Source of the DNA: Batillaria attramentaria
Lineage: Eukaryota; Mollusca; Gastropoda; Batillariidae
Assembly: GCA_018292915.2 (NCBI GenBank)
Contig: JACVVK020000085.1
Location: forward strand, 1-64,000
DNA: 64,000 bases
Reading direction: 5' to 3'
How positions within the stretch are numbered: the first letter of the stretch is position 1; the number at the start of each line of letters is the position of its first letter. Positions 25,801 to 35,350 of this stretch are shown here, in pieces. Under the pieces are notes generated by a model. The model was not told the DNA's origin. It saw only the letters and a list, made by a program, of their open reading frames with translations, and did not search any database. A program made the translations under genes and the position numbers.

Positions 25801-27794
25801 TCTCCTCTTTCTGAGCTTTTCCTGTCTCTCGAATGACTGTCCTGCCCCTGAAGACAAAATCTGTCAAAACCTGAGGGGGATGTAACTCCTCTTGACCTCT
25901 GCAAAGACCGGCCACGTCCTCCCTTTATCCGAGTGTAATCACGGCGAGGATGTGGTGACTCCTCCAAAAAATCATTGTCGTTTCTGTGTCCAGCAGGTGA
26001 GTAAGAACTTGCCTGTGGAGTCGAGCAGCGGCTGTCGCGACGATCCTGATGTCGTTCATCTGGTACTTCATCAGTACTTACATCCTCGAAATCATCACTG
26101 CGCTGGTTTGCCTCCATCATGTCCATGTCGTCCGGGCTTATGCTCTCAAGGGTGCCATTGAGCTTTTCATCAGGGGTTACTGGTTCTAGATTTTCCAGGG
26201 ATGTGTGAACACGGGTGTGAGGGAGGCTCGGGTGGACGCCTCTGCTATTTCCGGGTGTTCTGTCTGGGCAGAACTTCACAGGGCTGATGTCCTCCAGGCC
26301 AGGTGAGTGTTCCACAACATCTTGGTCTCCTGGCTGACCAGGATAGGCGTTTGATTCTGTTCTGTTTCTGTACGATCCACGATGCGGAAATGGTGACAGT
26401 GGATCTCTGAAGAGTGAACTCCTGGCACTGAAGTTAGCATCACTGTGGTGGGAACTCGCCTGACTGAAGCTATCATCCTTGTGATGCGAACTCCTGGGTA
26501 TGAATCCATTGTCTTCGTGTTTCATCCGACTGCTGCTGAACACCTCCACACCTCTATATTTCTGATTGCCCCTTGACCTAGGCATGCTCTCCCTGCAAGT
26601 TTCGCTATGCACGCTGCTTTTTTCCACATCTGAATTCCAGTGGTCATTCCTCCTAGCACTGTGCTGATGTCTTGAATCCTCATAAAGATTCCTCCGCTGT
26701 CTGTAGTATTCTCCCTTGTCCCTGTAGTGATCTCCCTTATTTACATGGTAATCTCTCTTTTCCCTGGGGTGACCCCCTTGGTACCCAGGGTTGTTGGCAC
26801 GGCCGGTACGCAATTCTCCAGAAGCGTGATTCTGACGTGAACCTGACTCGGAGTCATCATTTCTTTCTTTCCTCCCATCCCGAGTCCACTCGCGGTCTGC
26901 TCTTTCATCAGGACATGTCTCATCGCATCCATCGAGAGAATCATCCATGTGTGAACGGTTCAAATCATCAGCGCAGTTCAAGTCATATCCCGTATAGCTT
27001 TCTTCATACGGCGAAGTCCTGTGGTGAAAATCTGCAGGAGACGCACAGAGTTCTGCGTCAGGTTCAGAGCGTGTGCGGGACACAATGTTGGTGGCACTCT
27101 CTGACCTCAGTCTATCCACCATGACCGTCACTTCGTCTTTCACCCTCTCCCGCTCTGCCTCTTGCACTGCCTCGGTGCTGTGAGCATGTGACCGGTACTG
27201 CAGCCACTCTCGCTTCCGCCCGGCCGTACCCGTTCTGAGTGAATCATCATCATCATCATCATCATCAGACGAATCAACAATTTCCCCTTCAGACTCTGAA
27301 ATTTCACCATCCTCAGGCAGGTCTTGTCCATGTCTATCTTCACGTCCAGGTGGGTGTGCCTCTGTCTGTTTTTCATCAGCCTCTTTGTGAGGGGATGGCA
27401 CAATGGTGTCGCTACCAGCTGTTGGTGGGGAAAGGCCGACCCTGGAATGCAACTGCTGCACACGTGAAAACAAATTTGCAAGTATAGTACTGACATTATT
27501 CATAGCATTAGTGGCCTTGGCCTCATTGTCCGTGCGCACGTTTTCACCGCCCACCGACGAGGGGGCTTTGTCTGTGTTTTTGTCACTGTGTCGTGAAGGG
27601 GTAGATGATGCAGGTGATGGGCGTGCCTCGCCTCCCCTTGACTTTAAGAAGGAGGTCTTGCCCCTGGTTGAGTGGGTGAAGGGTTTGAACTTGGTAACAG
27701 GTTGTCTGGAGTTGGGGGGGTTCAGCTTGTTGTCCCACATCAGTTCTGCCAGGTCCTCCACTTCCACTCCGTACTGACTCAGAATGTGAGTCAC
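22869..27794 (-). CDS. 4.9-kb last exon of the CCCH gene: disordered charged tail
   Basis: Entered from TTGTGTTACAG|GTGACTCAC and open for 1,641 codons to TAA. The first ~23 residues (VTHILSQYGVEVEDLAELMW) resemble the helix that follows the last finger in ZAP/PARP12. Then come a Ser/Pro/Lys region, an eight-Asp run encoded by a (GAT)n tract near 27,250, and long Arg/Ser/Asp/Glu-rich sequence with short repeats such as GERSF at about 25,290-25,390. A Cys cluster (CACGMGSKRTCFNCAKKC, near residues 1356-1376) could bind zinc. There is not one frame break in 4.9 kb, unlike the kinase gene's big exon. RS and SR dipeptides suggest nuclear or RNP-granule association. Confidence 0.83.
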   Translation of the reverse strand: MTHILSQYGVEVEDLAELMWDNKLNPPNSRQPVTKFKPFTHSTRGKTSFLKSRGGEARPSPASSTPSRHSDKNTDKAPSSVGGENVRTDNEAKATNAMNNVSTILANLFSRVQQLHSRVGLSPPTAGSDTIVPSPHKEADEKQTEAHPPGREDRHGQDLPEDGEISESEGEIVDSSDDDDDDDDSLRTGTAGRKREWLQYRSHAHSTEAVQEAERERVKDEVTVMVDRLRSESATNIVSRTRSEPDAELCASPADFHHRTSPYEESYTGYDLNCADDLNRSHMDDSLDGCDETCPDERADREWTRDGRKERNDDSESGSRQNHASGELRTGRANNPGYQGGHPREKRDYHVNKGDHYRDKGEYYRQRRNLYEDSRHQHSARRNDHWNSDVEKSSVHSETCRESMPRSRGNQKYRGVEVFSSSRMKHEDNGFIPRSSHHKDDSFSQASSHHSDANFSARSSLFRDPLSPFPHRGSYRNRTESNAYPGQPGDQDVVEHSPGLEDISPVKFCPDRTPGNSRGVHPSLPHTRVHTSLENLEPVTPDEKLNGTLESISPDDMDMMEANQRSDDFEDVSTDEVPDERHQDRRDSRCSTPQASSYSPAGHRNDNDFLEESPHPRRDYTRIKGGRGRSLQRSRGVTSPSGFDRFCLQGQDSHSRDRKSSERGDEKLSKRSEDFHSHGDDQSRDVRERRSRRDNYERKTDLVGSDHSSPTDDFQERDKSLEHSFQTQSTGSRPFDRDSQETRFTRRNRSHDRKSGVNDSHRRGGSSYQTSQARGSFRQGRSYNRTSQTGNFSKRDGSVGRASENFDKGERSFKNRERSFDKGERSFDNGDRSFERNSKADSYPSREQSRGDSHYGRERLRQTSPTGSPHRAGLRERARRSTRHSSNVQPGVGKKFTDFENGKRVHNESDRNIGGRNATQYERIDSTEDWDQKSFCGEKNTKRQDFLPKNVHGDDFLAAEESFTANQPTGCDAIGSFPDAATRVSSQGRTNGYNRVPKRVQEPFKKFANYGQWKQYQGDNNNVTESSKDFGLSSSPPEDDDFSRTLIFSAKRDMKCLATSQEIVTNASERQNASHHSQDDDEDLDTACACGMGSKRTCFNCAKKCDNYAEWSRRYGESTAITSERDGSGQRNTTPHHKEELAEDRSSRNADHVRERGLWNMAGRRFHSPQEQPFPEEALDSEGQSNDTYGDRKIQHQRGQGTGRGRGRWPNGRGKFSGHHGNMQKDRSGGRFKVMSSSPETRAPNLTSSPGEDVAAAGSFSQTEDYEENRRFWSSERNEPDVRDRNEMKGSRHRDRQRHRFRSGSKDMSHMTDYRDFANSSLDDISSGMRDIDALHGSVNELLNQFIHSRSNTPAEMSVDPGKETGHSERQRKSDKRSRDHGQPYKEHSRKRRYDTREYSGHERSSKSRKVSPYCRSAHADRAFRDRQADMQNFLEANGDPLKQDLSETSRDCKSGSHYYRGKMVHGGGKTFMSRNVQRYQSREHDTLNPANSSDEVQVFYNSGDSYPEEFDDDCRGEAGWDGGYNRQETELIHAANEDFISYDDVDGMQENTVELSDKNSRRRISSFDLRNRLKHREMGENDLRNRLRNKKADHMKMRVDAEPLQIRLNADVVAESQQNRGRYRSESGDREVTLSVKTGE

Positions 27795-28037
27795 CTGTAA
27801 CACAAGGTTTACACATTGTCAGTAAGTTTTAAAAAAAAATAAAAATAATAATAATAATAAAATGTGATGTACTGTAGAGGCGCTTCACCTAGTTGTTGTT
27901 TTCTTTGTTCCTATGAATGGAACACAACAGGCGTACTCACGTGCATTCTCTTGTGTACTGGACATGAACAAATTACCCTCACGTAGTGCGGAGAGTCAGC
28001 TCAGCTATTTAAATTTAGGACTTTAGAATTGCTTTGC

Positions 28038-28126
<89 letters not shown>

Positions 28127-30684
28127 AACAAATCCAAAGCAGATGGGAGGATGCCAGAGTACCCAGAAACCCCAAGAGATTGACCAACATAAACGGACCC
28201 ACAAACTTCAGCTGTAAAATCTGACGCCCCCAAATGGGACTCCAACCCAAACCTCTTGCATCTGGTGGTAGGAGAGATTGCCTCTACACCAACAACATGA
28301 AATATTCTACCACACAAACAAGCACAAAAACGGGGTGGGGGGTGGTAAGCTTTTAACATACCACAGGATCAATGAGATCATGACTGCGACGGCACTTCTC
28401 CCCAAACTTGCAATCCCCGAATAGGAAGGACTCGCACACATGCAAAGCATTACAGTTGTTTCCCTTGAAACAGCCGGACGAGTTGTAAAATCGGCACAGC
28501 ATGGGGCGAGTGGAGGAGGTGCGGGCACTACGTCGTCTGAAAAGCACACGCAGCTCCTGTACGTCAAGATGATCCATCAGGTGGCGCTGGAGAAAAGCAG
28601 AAACACACACTGATAACAATGATAATGACAAAATCAGCGCATTACCCAACCTCTTGAGTTGAAGTGTCCTGAACTGAATCAAACATGCAAGCTGGCTTGA
28701 ACCCCATTCACTTTCAATTCAAGTCTCCGTACGTAGATCACACATACAGCAGTGCATGGAAAACATTTCATTAAATGTGCAGGCTGGGGAATTGCTGAGG
28801 AAAAAAAAAAAGACTGAAACCTAGGCTGGGGTACAGAGGCAAGGCCCTGCTGGGGGAACACAGGGGCAACGCCCCACTTAAAGAGCACACATTTTATTTT
28901 TACTATTTTAGCATTTCTAGTAAAGGCATTTCCTGGCATACGAAAGTAAAATACTGCCTTGCTACTGACATGCAAGGCTTCAAAAATGAAGTTAGACTGT
29001 CCCATATGGCATAACATGTATCACGATATTGTGGGCAACCTTTTTTTCTCCTTCCTTTTCTTTGGCTGAAACTTTGATTTTTTTTTTTTTGGCTGAAAGG
29101 ATAGGAAATTTGGCTGAAACTTTGATTATTTTTTTTTGGCTGAAAGGATAGGAAATTTGGCTGAAACTTTGATTTTTTTTTTTGGCTGAAAGGATAGGAA
29201 ATTTGGCTGAAACTTTGATTTTTTTTTTGGCTGAAAGGATAGGAAATTTGGCTGAAACTTGCCAAATGACTGAAAACTCCCCAGCCTGATATGAATACAT
29301 ACTGTGCTTAATCTGTGCATGAGAATCAGTAACTTAGGTCACAATACAACACCTGAAACCGCCTGTTCTAGAAATGTACCACGCACTGAGCAGGCAACGT
29401 TATCTGGTTGTTGACTACGGACCAGCCAGATGGCGCTGATTAGTGGGCTGTGGCTATTTTCATAATTTTTTTTTAAATTCTGTTTTTAGTATTTTACAAC
29501 AAACGCACACATACAGAGAAGTAGATCTATACACTATAGACAAATAAACAAGCGGACTGAGATAAGTGGATTCACACAAAACAAAACAGAAATTATAAGA
29601 ACAGATACATAAACAAAAGACAAGAAAGAATCTTGAACAATTTTTTTTTTAGTCCCATTGTGGGGAAGGAGGACCCTGGGAGTGTTCAGCCCAGGAACAA
29701 CAACTCAAACAGCGGACATCACCACATTAATGATAATAATACAGTAACAATAATAAGGATACTAAGCTCATTAATATATAGGTGCTTTATCCCAAATATT
29801 TGACTCAAAGTGCTGTGAGCTAAACCCAACATGCACGCTCACGTGAATCACGCGCATTCTCTCACATGGACATGAACACATTACAATCGCGTGGTACGTA
29901 GGGCCAGCCCAGCAATTTAAGTTTCGGAACTTTGGAAAAATTTCGCATTTATTTTTTACTTTTGTTGGCTGAACATTTCCAAAGCAGAGGGGGAGGAAGC
30001 CAGAGTACCTGGAGAGAACCCCAGACGATCAGCCCGAATGAACAGTGCCACATGTATACGAGAAGGAAAAATTCCTTGCCCCGAGTGGGTTCCGAACCTG
30101 ACCTCTCACATTGGTGACTAAGTCTTAACCACTAGACCACCGGCCGCCCCGACATTACAAAACAAATCTTAGTACATTCAGGACACTATTTATACATGTA
30201 TACATATATTATATACAGAGCTTCAGATTGTCGGCGCGCCCGCGCCATTGACGCGTGAAATATCAAAATGACGCGCAAGAGTTAATGTGTATGCGCCAGT
30301 GTGGCGCGCATACTTTTGGCCTTCTACACATCGGAGTAGGCCTAGTGAAACTAAAAACATCGCGTCTCTGCACTGCCTTGCCTGCCCAGCATGTATCGTA
30401 TCGCAGCACGTCATTGGATGACAAATCTTCCCGAAAGCCAATCCGCGAATACCTTACTTACATTACTTGGTGATGCCAACATCGCTGAATAAACGTGAAT
30501 ATCTTCATGATCTCATCAAATTGAACGCGCCGCAACGCGTCGGCGTGAGAGATCTATATATATATTACATGATGCTTTTTTCCCCAACGGCATGACTTCG
30601 TTTCCAAAGTGAAAATGATGGGTCATGATGAATTCTAACAGAAAGGTCGGGGAGGAAAAGTTGGAGGGAGGAAAGTAGGCCTAA

Positions 30685-30722
<38 letters not shown>

Positions 30723-30911
30723 CTGCCGGGGGGGGGGGGGGGGGGGGGGGAGGCTGAAAGAGAGAGAGAGAGACAGGCCTTGTACAGCTCCCAACAATCC
30801 AGCTAATTTTAAGGATAATATCATAACCTTTGTAAATATCACACATTTTCATTTGAAAACATGCATGTCAGGAAAAACTCGTGCTCTCTCTCTCTGTGCT
30901 TCCTTACTAAG

Positions 30912-30991
<80 letters not shown>

Positions 30992-31089
30992 TCCTTGCTA
31001 AGTTTCTGTAGTTTAGCAACGACAAGGTTGTAAACTGGCCGATGGCCAAAATCTTTTACCGTTGAAAAATAAAGGTTTGTCATTGTCAT

Positions 31090-31140
<51 letters not shown>

Positions 31141-33204
31141 CACGCACACACACACACACACAATGCCGGACCCAACTTTCAAAACATGCCCTTTGAAAAA
31201 GCTGTTCAGGTGTGGGTGCAGAAAAGAAGGCGCTACCTCTTCAAGAAGGACTAAATAAAGTTAGTACACCTCTGACTTTTTTTCGTTTCAAGATTTTGTC
31301 AATGACCCATCATTTTGAAAATTGACCCCTCATTTTGCTCAGCCATGGGTCATTGGGCCCATGACATTTAAAAACAATCTGAAGCTCTGTATATGTATAC
31401 ATGCATGCATGTAGTGCCAAGGGTTATGATGCCATCACCGTGAAGTGTGGGTTCGACCTCAAGTTGAGCTGTGATACGTGATACTTTTTTTTTTTTTTTT
31501 AAAGGCTCACGGGCCGCTTATTCAGTATTGGGGGTTTCCCTCTGGGACTTCATAAGAGATGGGTGGTACTGCACCATCAGGGGAAGCAACCTTGGTTTTC
31601 TGAAGCTACAGTCTTCACAAAAAGTTAAGGACCAGTCAACATAATGGGTGACAGTTTCAATAAATCAGAAAAAATAAACAAATAAGATTTTTCCCGTAAG
31701 CAAGGTTAAGGGGTAATTAGTGAATATGGCGACCACTATGTGGATGGCACGTGCGCATCACACAGCATGCTTGGTGCGTGTGAAAATCTGCAATTTCGGC
31801 AAAACTAGACCGAGTTTCAGTGTTTAGTGAGCGATACCTGGGGCTTTCTGCACGGCAAAAATGAGATGCAGGTCAAAGAATGCATCCCTGGTTATGAACT
31901 GTGCTCATTTGTTTGCCTATATAAGCCGCCGTTTCAGCGATGTTCAGCACTACACCAACGTGCCACCACGACAAAAGTTGAATGATATTTGCAAGTGGTC
32001 CTTAACTTTTTGTGAAGGCTGTAGCAGAGCTCAAAATGGTTCATGGTCCAAAAGGAGGAGAAGCACAGATCTAGCACTGAGCGATGAAGCGGCAAAGCCA
32101 TGAGCGCGTGTCTGCAAATCAGACGTGTAATGCTAGGGCCTTGGGAGGGCCTTGGGGTGTCCAGGGGCAGGCTCCCGTACATGTTTCTTAAATTACACTA
32201 AAATCTGTAACTTATTGCACTTTGATGTGATTTTAAAGGTTACAGAGGGGGAAAACACCCTGTTTGGAGGAAAAGTCTTAGAACTAGACTACAACTGTGC
32301 AATTTTGTGTGTTTTGGCATGATTTTAAGTGCTTCAGAGGAGGTAACACACTTTCTGAGAGTGAGAGGAGGAAAATTTTTAGCTACAGCAGTACAGGTGG
32401 AACTCCACCAAAAGGTGAAAGATTTTAAGCCATGACCTTATGAAAGGGGCAGAGAAATACTACCACCCCCCTCCCCCAAAAAACAAAAAAACAAAAACAA
32501 AAACAAACCCAAAACAAACAAACAAAAAACAAACCAACGAAACAAAACAAACAACAACAAAACACACACAAAAACACACACAAAAAACAAACAAACAAAC
32601 AAGAAACCCCACTTACCTTCAGCACCTGATGGTTGTGATCACCCCAAGCACTGTGCCAGTGTCCGAACTTACAGCCCTTCCCATACGTGCATTTGCCGGA
32701 CAAGATGAAGAACCTGCAGATGTGCAACCCTCCGCAGCCCCTGCCCCCAGCACATGCACCGCTCTCTCTGCTGTGAATTTCGCAAATTTTGAGGTTCGTC
32801 GTGACCTCCACTTCCAAAGAGTCACAAGACGCGTCGGCATCACTTGAAGTCGAAGCATCATTCTCGTTACGCTGCCCGCCTTGTCTGGATGTTGCTGTTT
32901 CAGGTTCATCTGTATCACTGCTCTGCTGTCTGAGAATGAAGCAGTGAGAGTACTGCTGAAGCAAGTCCCGGAGTTGGGACGTTGTTTGTATACTGGCGAG
33001 TTCAAGCAGCTGGTAGTTCTTGCTGATGATGTTCTTCAACGTCTCCTTCCCGTTACTCTTGCACAGTCTCCTGATGACGAACCTTGCAAGGTCATCACCA
33101 GATAACCCTGAGGTTGATACTGAAGTGTCCATCTGATCGTAGTTGTACCGAAAATCCTCTCGGTTTGAGGCTTCACGCTCATAGCTTTCAGCGCGACAAG
33201 CCAT
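22869..33204 (-). CDS. ZAP/PARP12-like CCCH zinc-finger protein with a long disordered tail and no PARP domain (gene-level)
   Basis: Coding exons are 33204-32617, 28586-28362 and 27794-22869, all joined in phase 0, giving 1,912 residues. Residues 1-137 include a predicted helical domain (LARFVIRRLCKSNGKETLKN). Four CCCH fingers follow: Cys141/Cys151/Cys157/His161, Cys163/Cys172/Cys178/His182, Cys227/Cys235/Cys241/His245 and Cys247/Cys255/Cys261/His265. The order, the LHIC and LHVC linkers between paired fingers and a helical spacer between the pairs match the RNA-binding N-terminus of ZAP (ZC3HAV1) and PARP12, which bind RNA and in vertebrates restrict viruses. After DLIDPVVTHILSQYG, the usual WWE and PARP domains are absent; instead ~1,640 residues of Arg/Ser/Asp/Glu-rich sequence run to the stop. 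RNA binding is a family-based inference and an antiviral role is only a possibility. Confidence 0.82.
27795..28361 (-). other. CCCH-gene intron 2
   Basis: Occupied mainly by a SINE copy split by a GT tract, with a (AAT)n stretch near 27,838-27,860. Nothing coding. Confidence 0.7.
27895..28312 (-). repeat. tRNA-derived SINE (family 2), interrupted by (GT)n
   Basis: Both sides of a GT tract (28,042-28,122) match the SINE at 29,795-30,152: upstream GTGGACATGAACA-like text, downstream TCCAAAGCAGATGGGAGGA and CCAGAGTACC. The tRNA-like head is decayed. Confidence 0.6.
28362..28586 (-). CDS. CCCH-gene exon 2: zinc fingers 3 and 4
   Basis: Bounded on the minus strand by TTTTCTCCAG and GATCCTGTG|GTATGT; exactly 75 codons in phase 0. 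It starts RHLMDHLDVQELRVLF, the helical spacer that in ZAP/PARP12 precedes the second finger pair. It then encodes C-X7-C-X5-C-X3-H twice, joined by HVC, and ends RSHDLIDPV. Every zinc ligand is present. Confidence 0.9.
28781..29287. mobile_element. MITE with AGGCTGGGGA termini, copy 1
   Basis: A 507-bp element starting AGGCTGGGGA and ending TCCCCAGCCT, perfect inverted 10-mers. A shorter copy at 34,524-34,883 shares most of the interior (GAAGTTAGACTGTCCCA, TCCTTTTCTTTGGCTGAAA), which confirms the boundaries. No transposase is encoded. It lies in CCCH-gene intron 1. No target duplication is obvious. Confidence 0.75.
29064..29262. repeat. Tandem repeat inside the MITE
   Basis: Four or five units of about 48 bases, each GGCTGAAAGGATAGGAAATT then TGGCTGAAACTTTGA and a T-run of 8-12. 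The second MITE copy has only one short equivalent, so the array expanded after the copies separated. Confidence 0.85.
29795..30152 (-). repeat. tRNA-derived SINE (family 2), full-length copy
   Basis: On the minus strand it begins GGGGCGGCCGGTGGTCTAGT with box A-like TGGTCTAGTGGTTAAGA and box B-like GGTTCGGAACC. The body then runs to about 29,795. The tRNA fold is not complete, and the 27,895-28,312 copy shows it is dispersed. Confidence 0.65.
30216..31389. mobile_element. Non-autonomous hAT-like element with CAGAGCTTCAGATTGT termini
   Basis: CAGAGCTTCAGATTGT at the left end is mirrored exactly by ACAATCTGAAGCTCTG at the right end, 1,174 bp apart. The CAG...CTG ends are typical of hAT. The interior has GCGC-rich sequence, GT tracts (30,689-30,720 and 30,916-30,989), a G-run, and an inserted retroposon tail (GAAAAATAAAGGTTTGTCA with CT/CA at 31,091-31,162). 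The flanks are TA-rich, so the 8-bp target duplication cannot be judged. Confidence 0.7.
31607..32023 (+). mobile_element. Tc1/mariner deletion derivative, copy A
   Basis: 417 bp starting TACAGTCTTCACAAAAAGTT and ending AACTTTTTGTGAAGGCTGTA, inverted with one mismatch and bounded by TA. Most of the transposase is gone; only the start (CCACCACGACAAAAGTTGAA, reading PPRQKLN) remains before the right terminus. Confidence 0.85.
32617..33204 (-). CDS. CCCH-gene exon 1: N-terminal domain and zinc fingers 1 and 2
   Basis: 196 codons from ATG at 33,204 to CTGAAG|GTAAGT. Residues 25-90 are predicted to be helical (DDLARFVIRRLCKSNG and ELASIQTTSQLRDLLQQYSH), in the position of the winged-helix-like domain of ZAP. 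Residues 138-196 hold fingers 1 (C-X9-C-X5-C-X3-H) and 2 (C-X8-C-X5-C-X3-H), and the exon ends HNHQVLK. This start is the first ATG after an upstream stop in this exon. An upstream exon at 37,383-37,416 could extend it in frame. Confidence 0.85.
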
Positions 33205-34523
33205 TATGATGAAAACTGCACAAGCTTTCCTTCAGACAACAAGAAATACTCACAATTTCCTCTATGCTATTCCCCTTGTCTTGCTTTCTTCTTTAATTAA
33301 AAAAAAAAGTACCACAAAGCTCGTATGATTTGGCTTATGTTTCCTCTGATTCAATCTGAACACAAATTCATCATCTACAACCTACAGGAGGGATACTGAT
33401 GCCGATGAAACTTTTTCTTCTTTTTTTTTCTTTAAAGAAATTCATATTGCACATAAAAACCTATGAATTCAATCTCCTTTTGTCTGGTTATTATACTTTT
33501 AGTTACGTTAGCTCTCCTCTTCAGTGTTGTGTAGTCAACTCAGCTCCAGCCTTGCTCCATAGAACAAAAAACCAGTTGAAACTGAAAGACACAGAACAAA
33601 CAGCAACCTCAGCAAGTTATCATTTGGTCAACAACATGTGCAACATGAAGTGGGACATGAATACACGCAGACCTTTCCACAAGCAACACAGCCTCCCATC
33701 CTTGAAGCACACTAACAGTTCACAGTGACCTCAGTGCAAGACACTGAGTTTGATTTTGACTTGAGATAACATGACCCCATGTCCGACTTGCTCCCATCTC
33801 CTTATCTGGTAAATTTAGAAGAATGTCCTCAGGTTGAAAACAGCCTACAGGTATGACCCATAACTAGGCCCTAAGCATTCAGTCTCTCGGAAAGAATTCA
33901 GCCAACGAATGACTGAGACAGTGACGGTTACAGGCATTTGATAAAACCATCTGTCGAGGTGGTCATCACACTTACGTACCCACCGGGTGTATAGTGTTCC
34001 CTGCGATTCGAAAATACAAGGGTCTTTGGGACCCTCTCTCCGTATTTTTGAGGGTCCGCTTGTAAATTTGGAGGGTCCATACATCAGATACGGTCTATTA
34101 GTATTACGCACAATGGCTCAGCGGAAATGCGATGCTGCAAGTGTCCACTGCTAGTTACAGATCGCTTTTTGTTCATCGAGTTTCCGGGAGAATGTTGGAA
34201 AAATACTGTTTGTTATGTCAGGACAAAAAAAAAAAAAAAAAAAAAAGTGCCTCCCCTGTGACGCGGTGTTCTCAAATTTGTGCATCAATTTAAGTGTTTT
34301 ATGCGTACACATATATATGCACACCTGTGTGTAATCGGGAACACTGGGTGTAGTAAAAATGGACACGAGGAAAGACCACAAAATGTAGATTTGCCTCTCC
34401 TCCCCCATCCTAAACACGTTTCGTTTAAGAGCAGACTAGGCAAAGCATGGCAACAATACAAGTTTGCTCAAAAATCAGTCTGCTCTAAGGCCCCCAAACC
34501 CGCGCAGGTAACAGAGCACTTTC

Positions 34524-34883
34524 AGGCTGGGGAAATGCCGAGGGAAAAAAAAACAAAAACAAACAAACCTGAAACCTAGGTCGGGGTACAGAGGCAGCGC
34601 CCTGCTAGGGGTCTACGGGGTAAACACCCCACTTAAGAAAACAAATTTTAGCATTTTGAAAGGCATTTAGTCGCCTCTCCTGGCACCCAAAAGTAAAATA
34701 CTACCATGGTACTGACAATGACATACATTTTGTCTTCAAAAATGAAGTTAGACTGTCCCACACGGCATTACATGTATCATGATGTATGACTGTGTGTGCA
34801 ACCTTTTTCCTGCTTCCTTTTCTTTGGCTGAAAATCAGATTTGTTTGGCTGAAAATCGCCAAATGACTGAAAATTCCCCAGCT
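34524..34883. mobile_element. MITE with AGGCTGGGGA termini, copy 2
   Basis: Starts AGGCTGGGGAAATGCCGAGG and ends TCCCCAGCTG. It shares interior blocks with 28,781-29,287 (CTGAAACCTAGG, GGGGTACAGAGGCA, AATGAAGTTAGACTGTCCCA). The right terminus has drifted. Confidence 0.72.
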
Positions 34884-34946
34884 GTACTTTGGCATGATTT
34901 TAAGCGTTTCAGAAGAGGAAACATTATTTTGGGAGGAAAATAAATT

Positions 34947-35350
34947 CAGGGTCCATACAGGTTCACAGTCTCAAAAATTCATGACTTTTCAATGACTTTT
35001 TGAGGCCAACTCTCCTGTTTTCCATGACACCTTCCTCGCCCTCTTTCACACTGACACACGTGAGGGTAGAATTTATGAGCTTATCCAAGTTATCGCAGTA
35101 AGCAAGACCAATGTTCAGAGTTAGTCATTAGCCTTATGGGAAGGCAGTTTGTTGGTATTTTTGGCAATCAGTCCAGTGAGTAATCACCAAGCTGACCGTT
35201 TCACTGTTGGGCTCCAAAAAGTTTCCATAAAATTCCAAAATTCCATGACTTTTCATGACTCTTGAGATAATTTCATGACTTTCCAGGCCTGGAAAAGCTA
35301 TTCCCAAATTCCATGACTTTTCCAGGATTCCATGACCTGTATGGACCCTG
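34947..35350. mobile_element. hAT-type MITE with CAGGGTCCATACAGGT termini
   Basis: 404 bp bounded by CAGGGTCCATACAGGT and its exact inverse ACCTGTATGGACCCTG. It sits inside a dispersed repeat whose undisturbed form at about 32,360-32,385 reads GAGGAAAATTTTTAGC. The flanks AATAAATT and AAAATTTT are the expected 8-bp duplication of AAAATTTT with changes in the left copy. Interior is AT-rich with repeated CATGACTTTTC motifs and no coding capacity. Confidence 0.8.

Larger units (their letters stand above)
28587..32616 (-). other. CCCH-gene intron 1, a transposon cluster
   Basis: A 4-kb intron between the two zinc-finger pairs. Most of it is accounted for by a MITE, a SINE, a hAT-like element, a Tc1 relic and a dispersed repeat at about 32,160-32,430 that recurs at 34,884-35,490. 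The rest is AT-rich with no coding signal. Confidence 0.7.

Noticed and set aside
32425..32616. Extension of CCCH exon 1 into a Cys/Phe/Val-rich tail
   Set aside because: It follows a perfect GTAAGT donor and reads an A/C-rich low-complexity intron.
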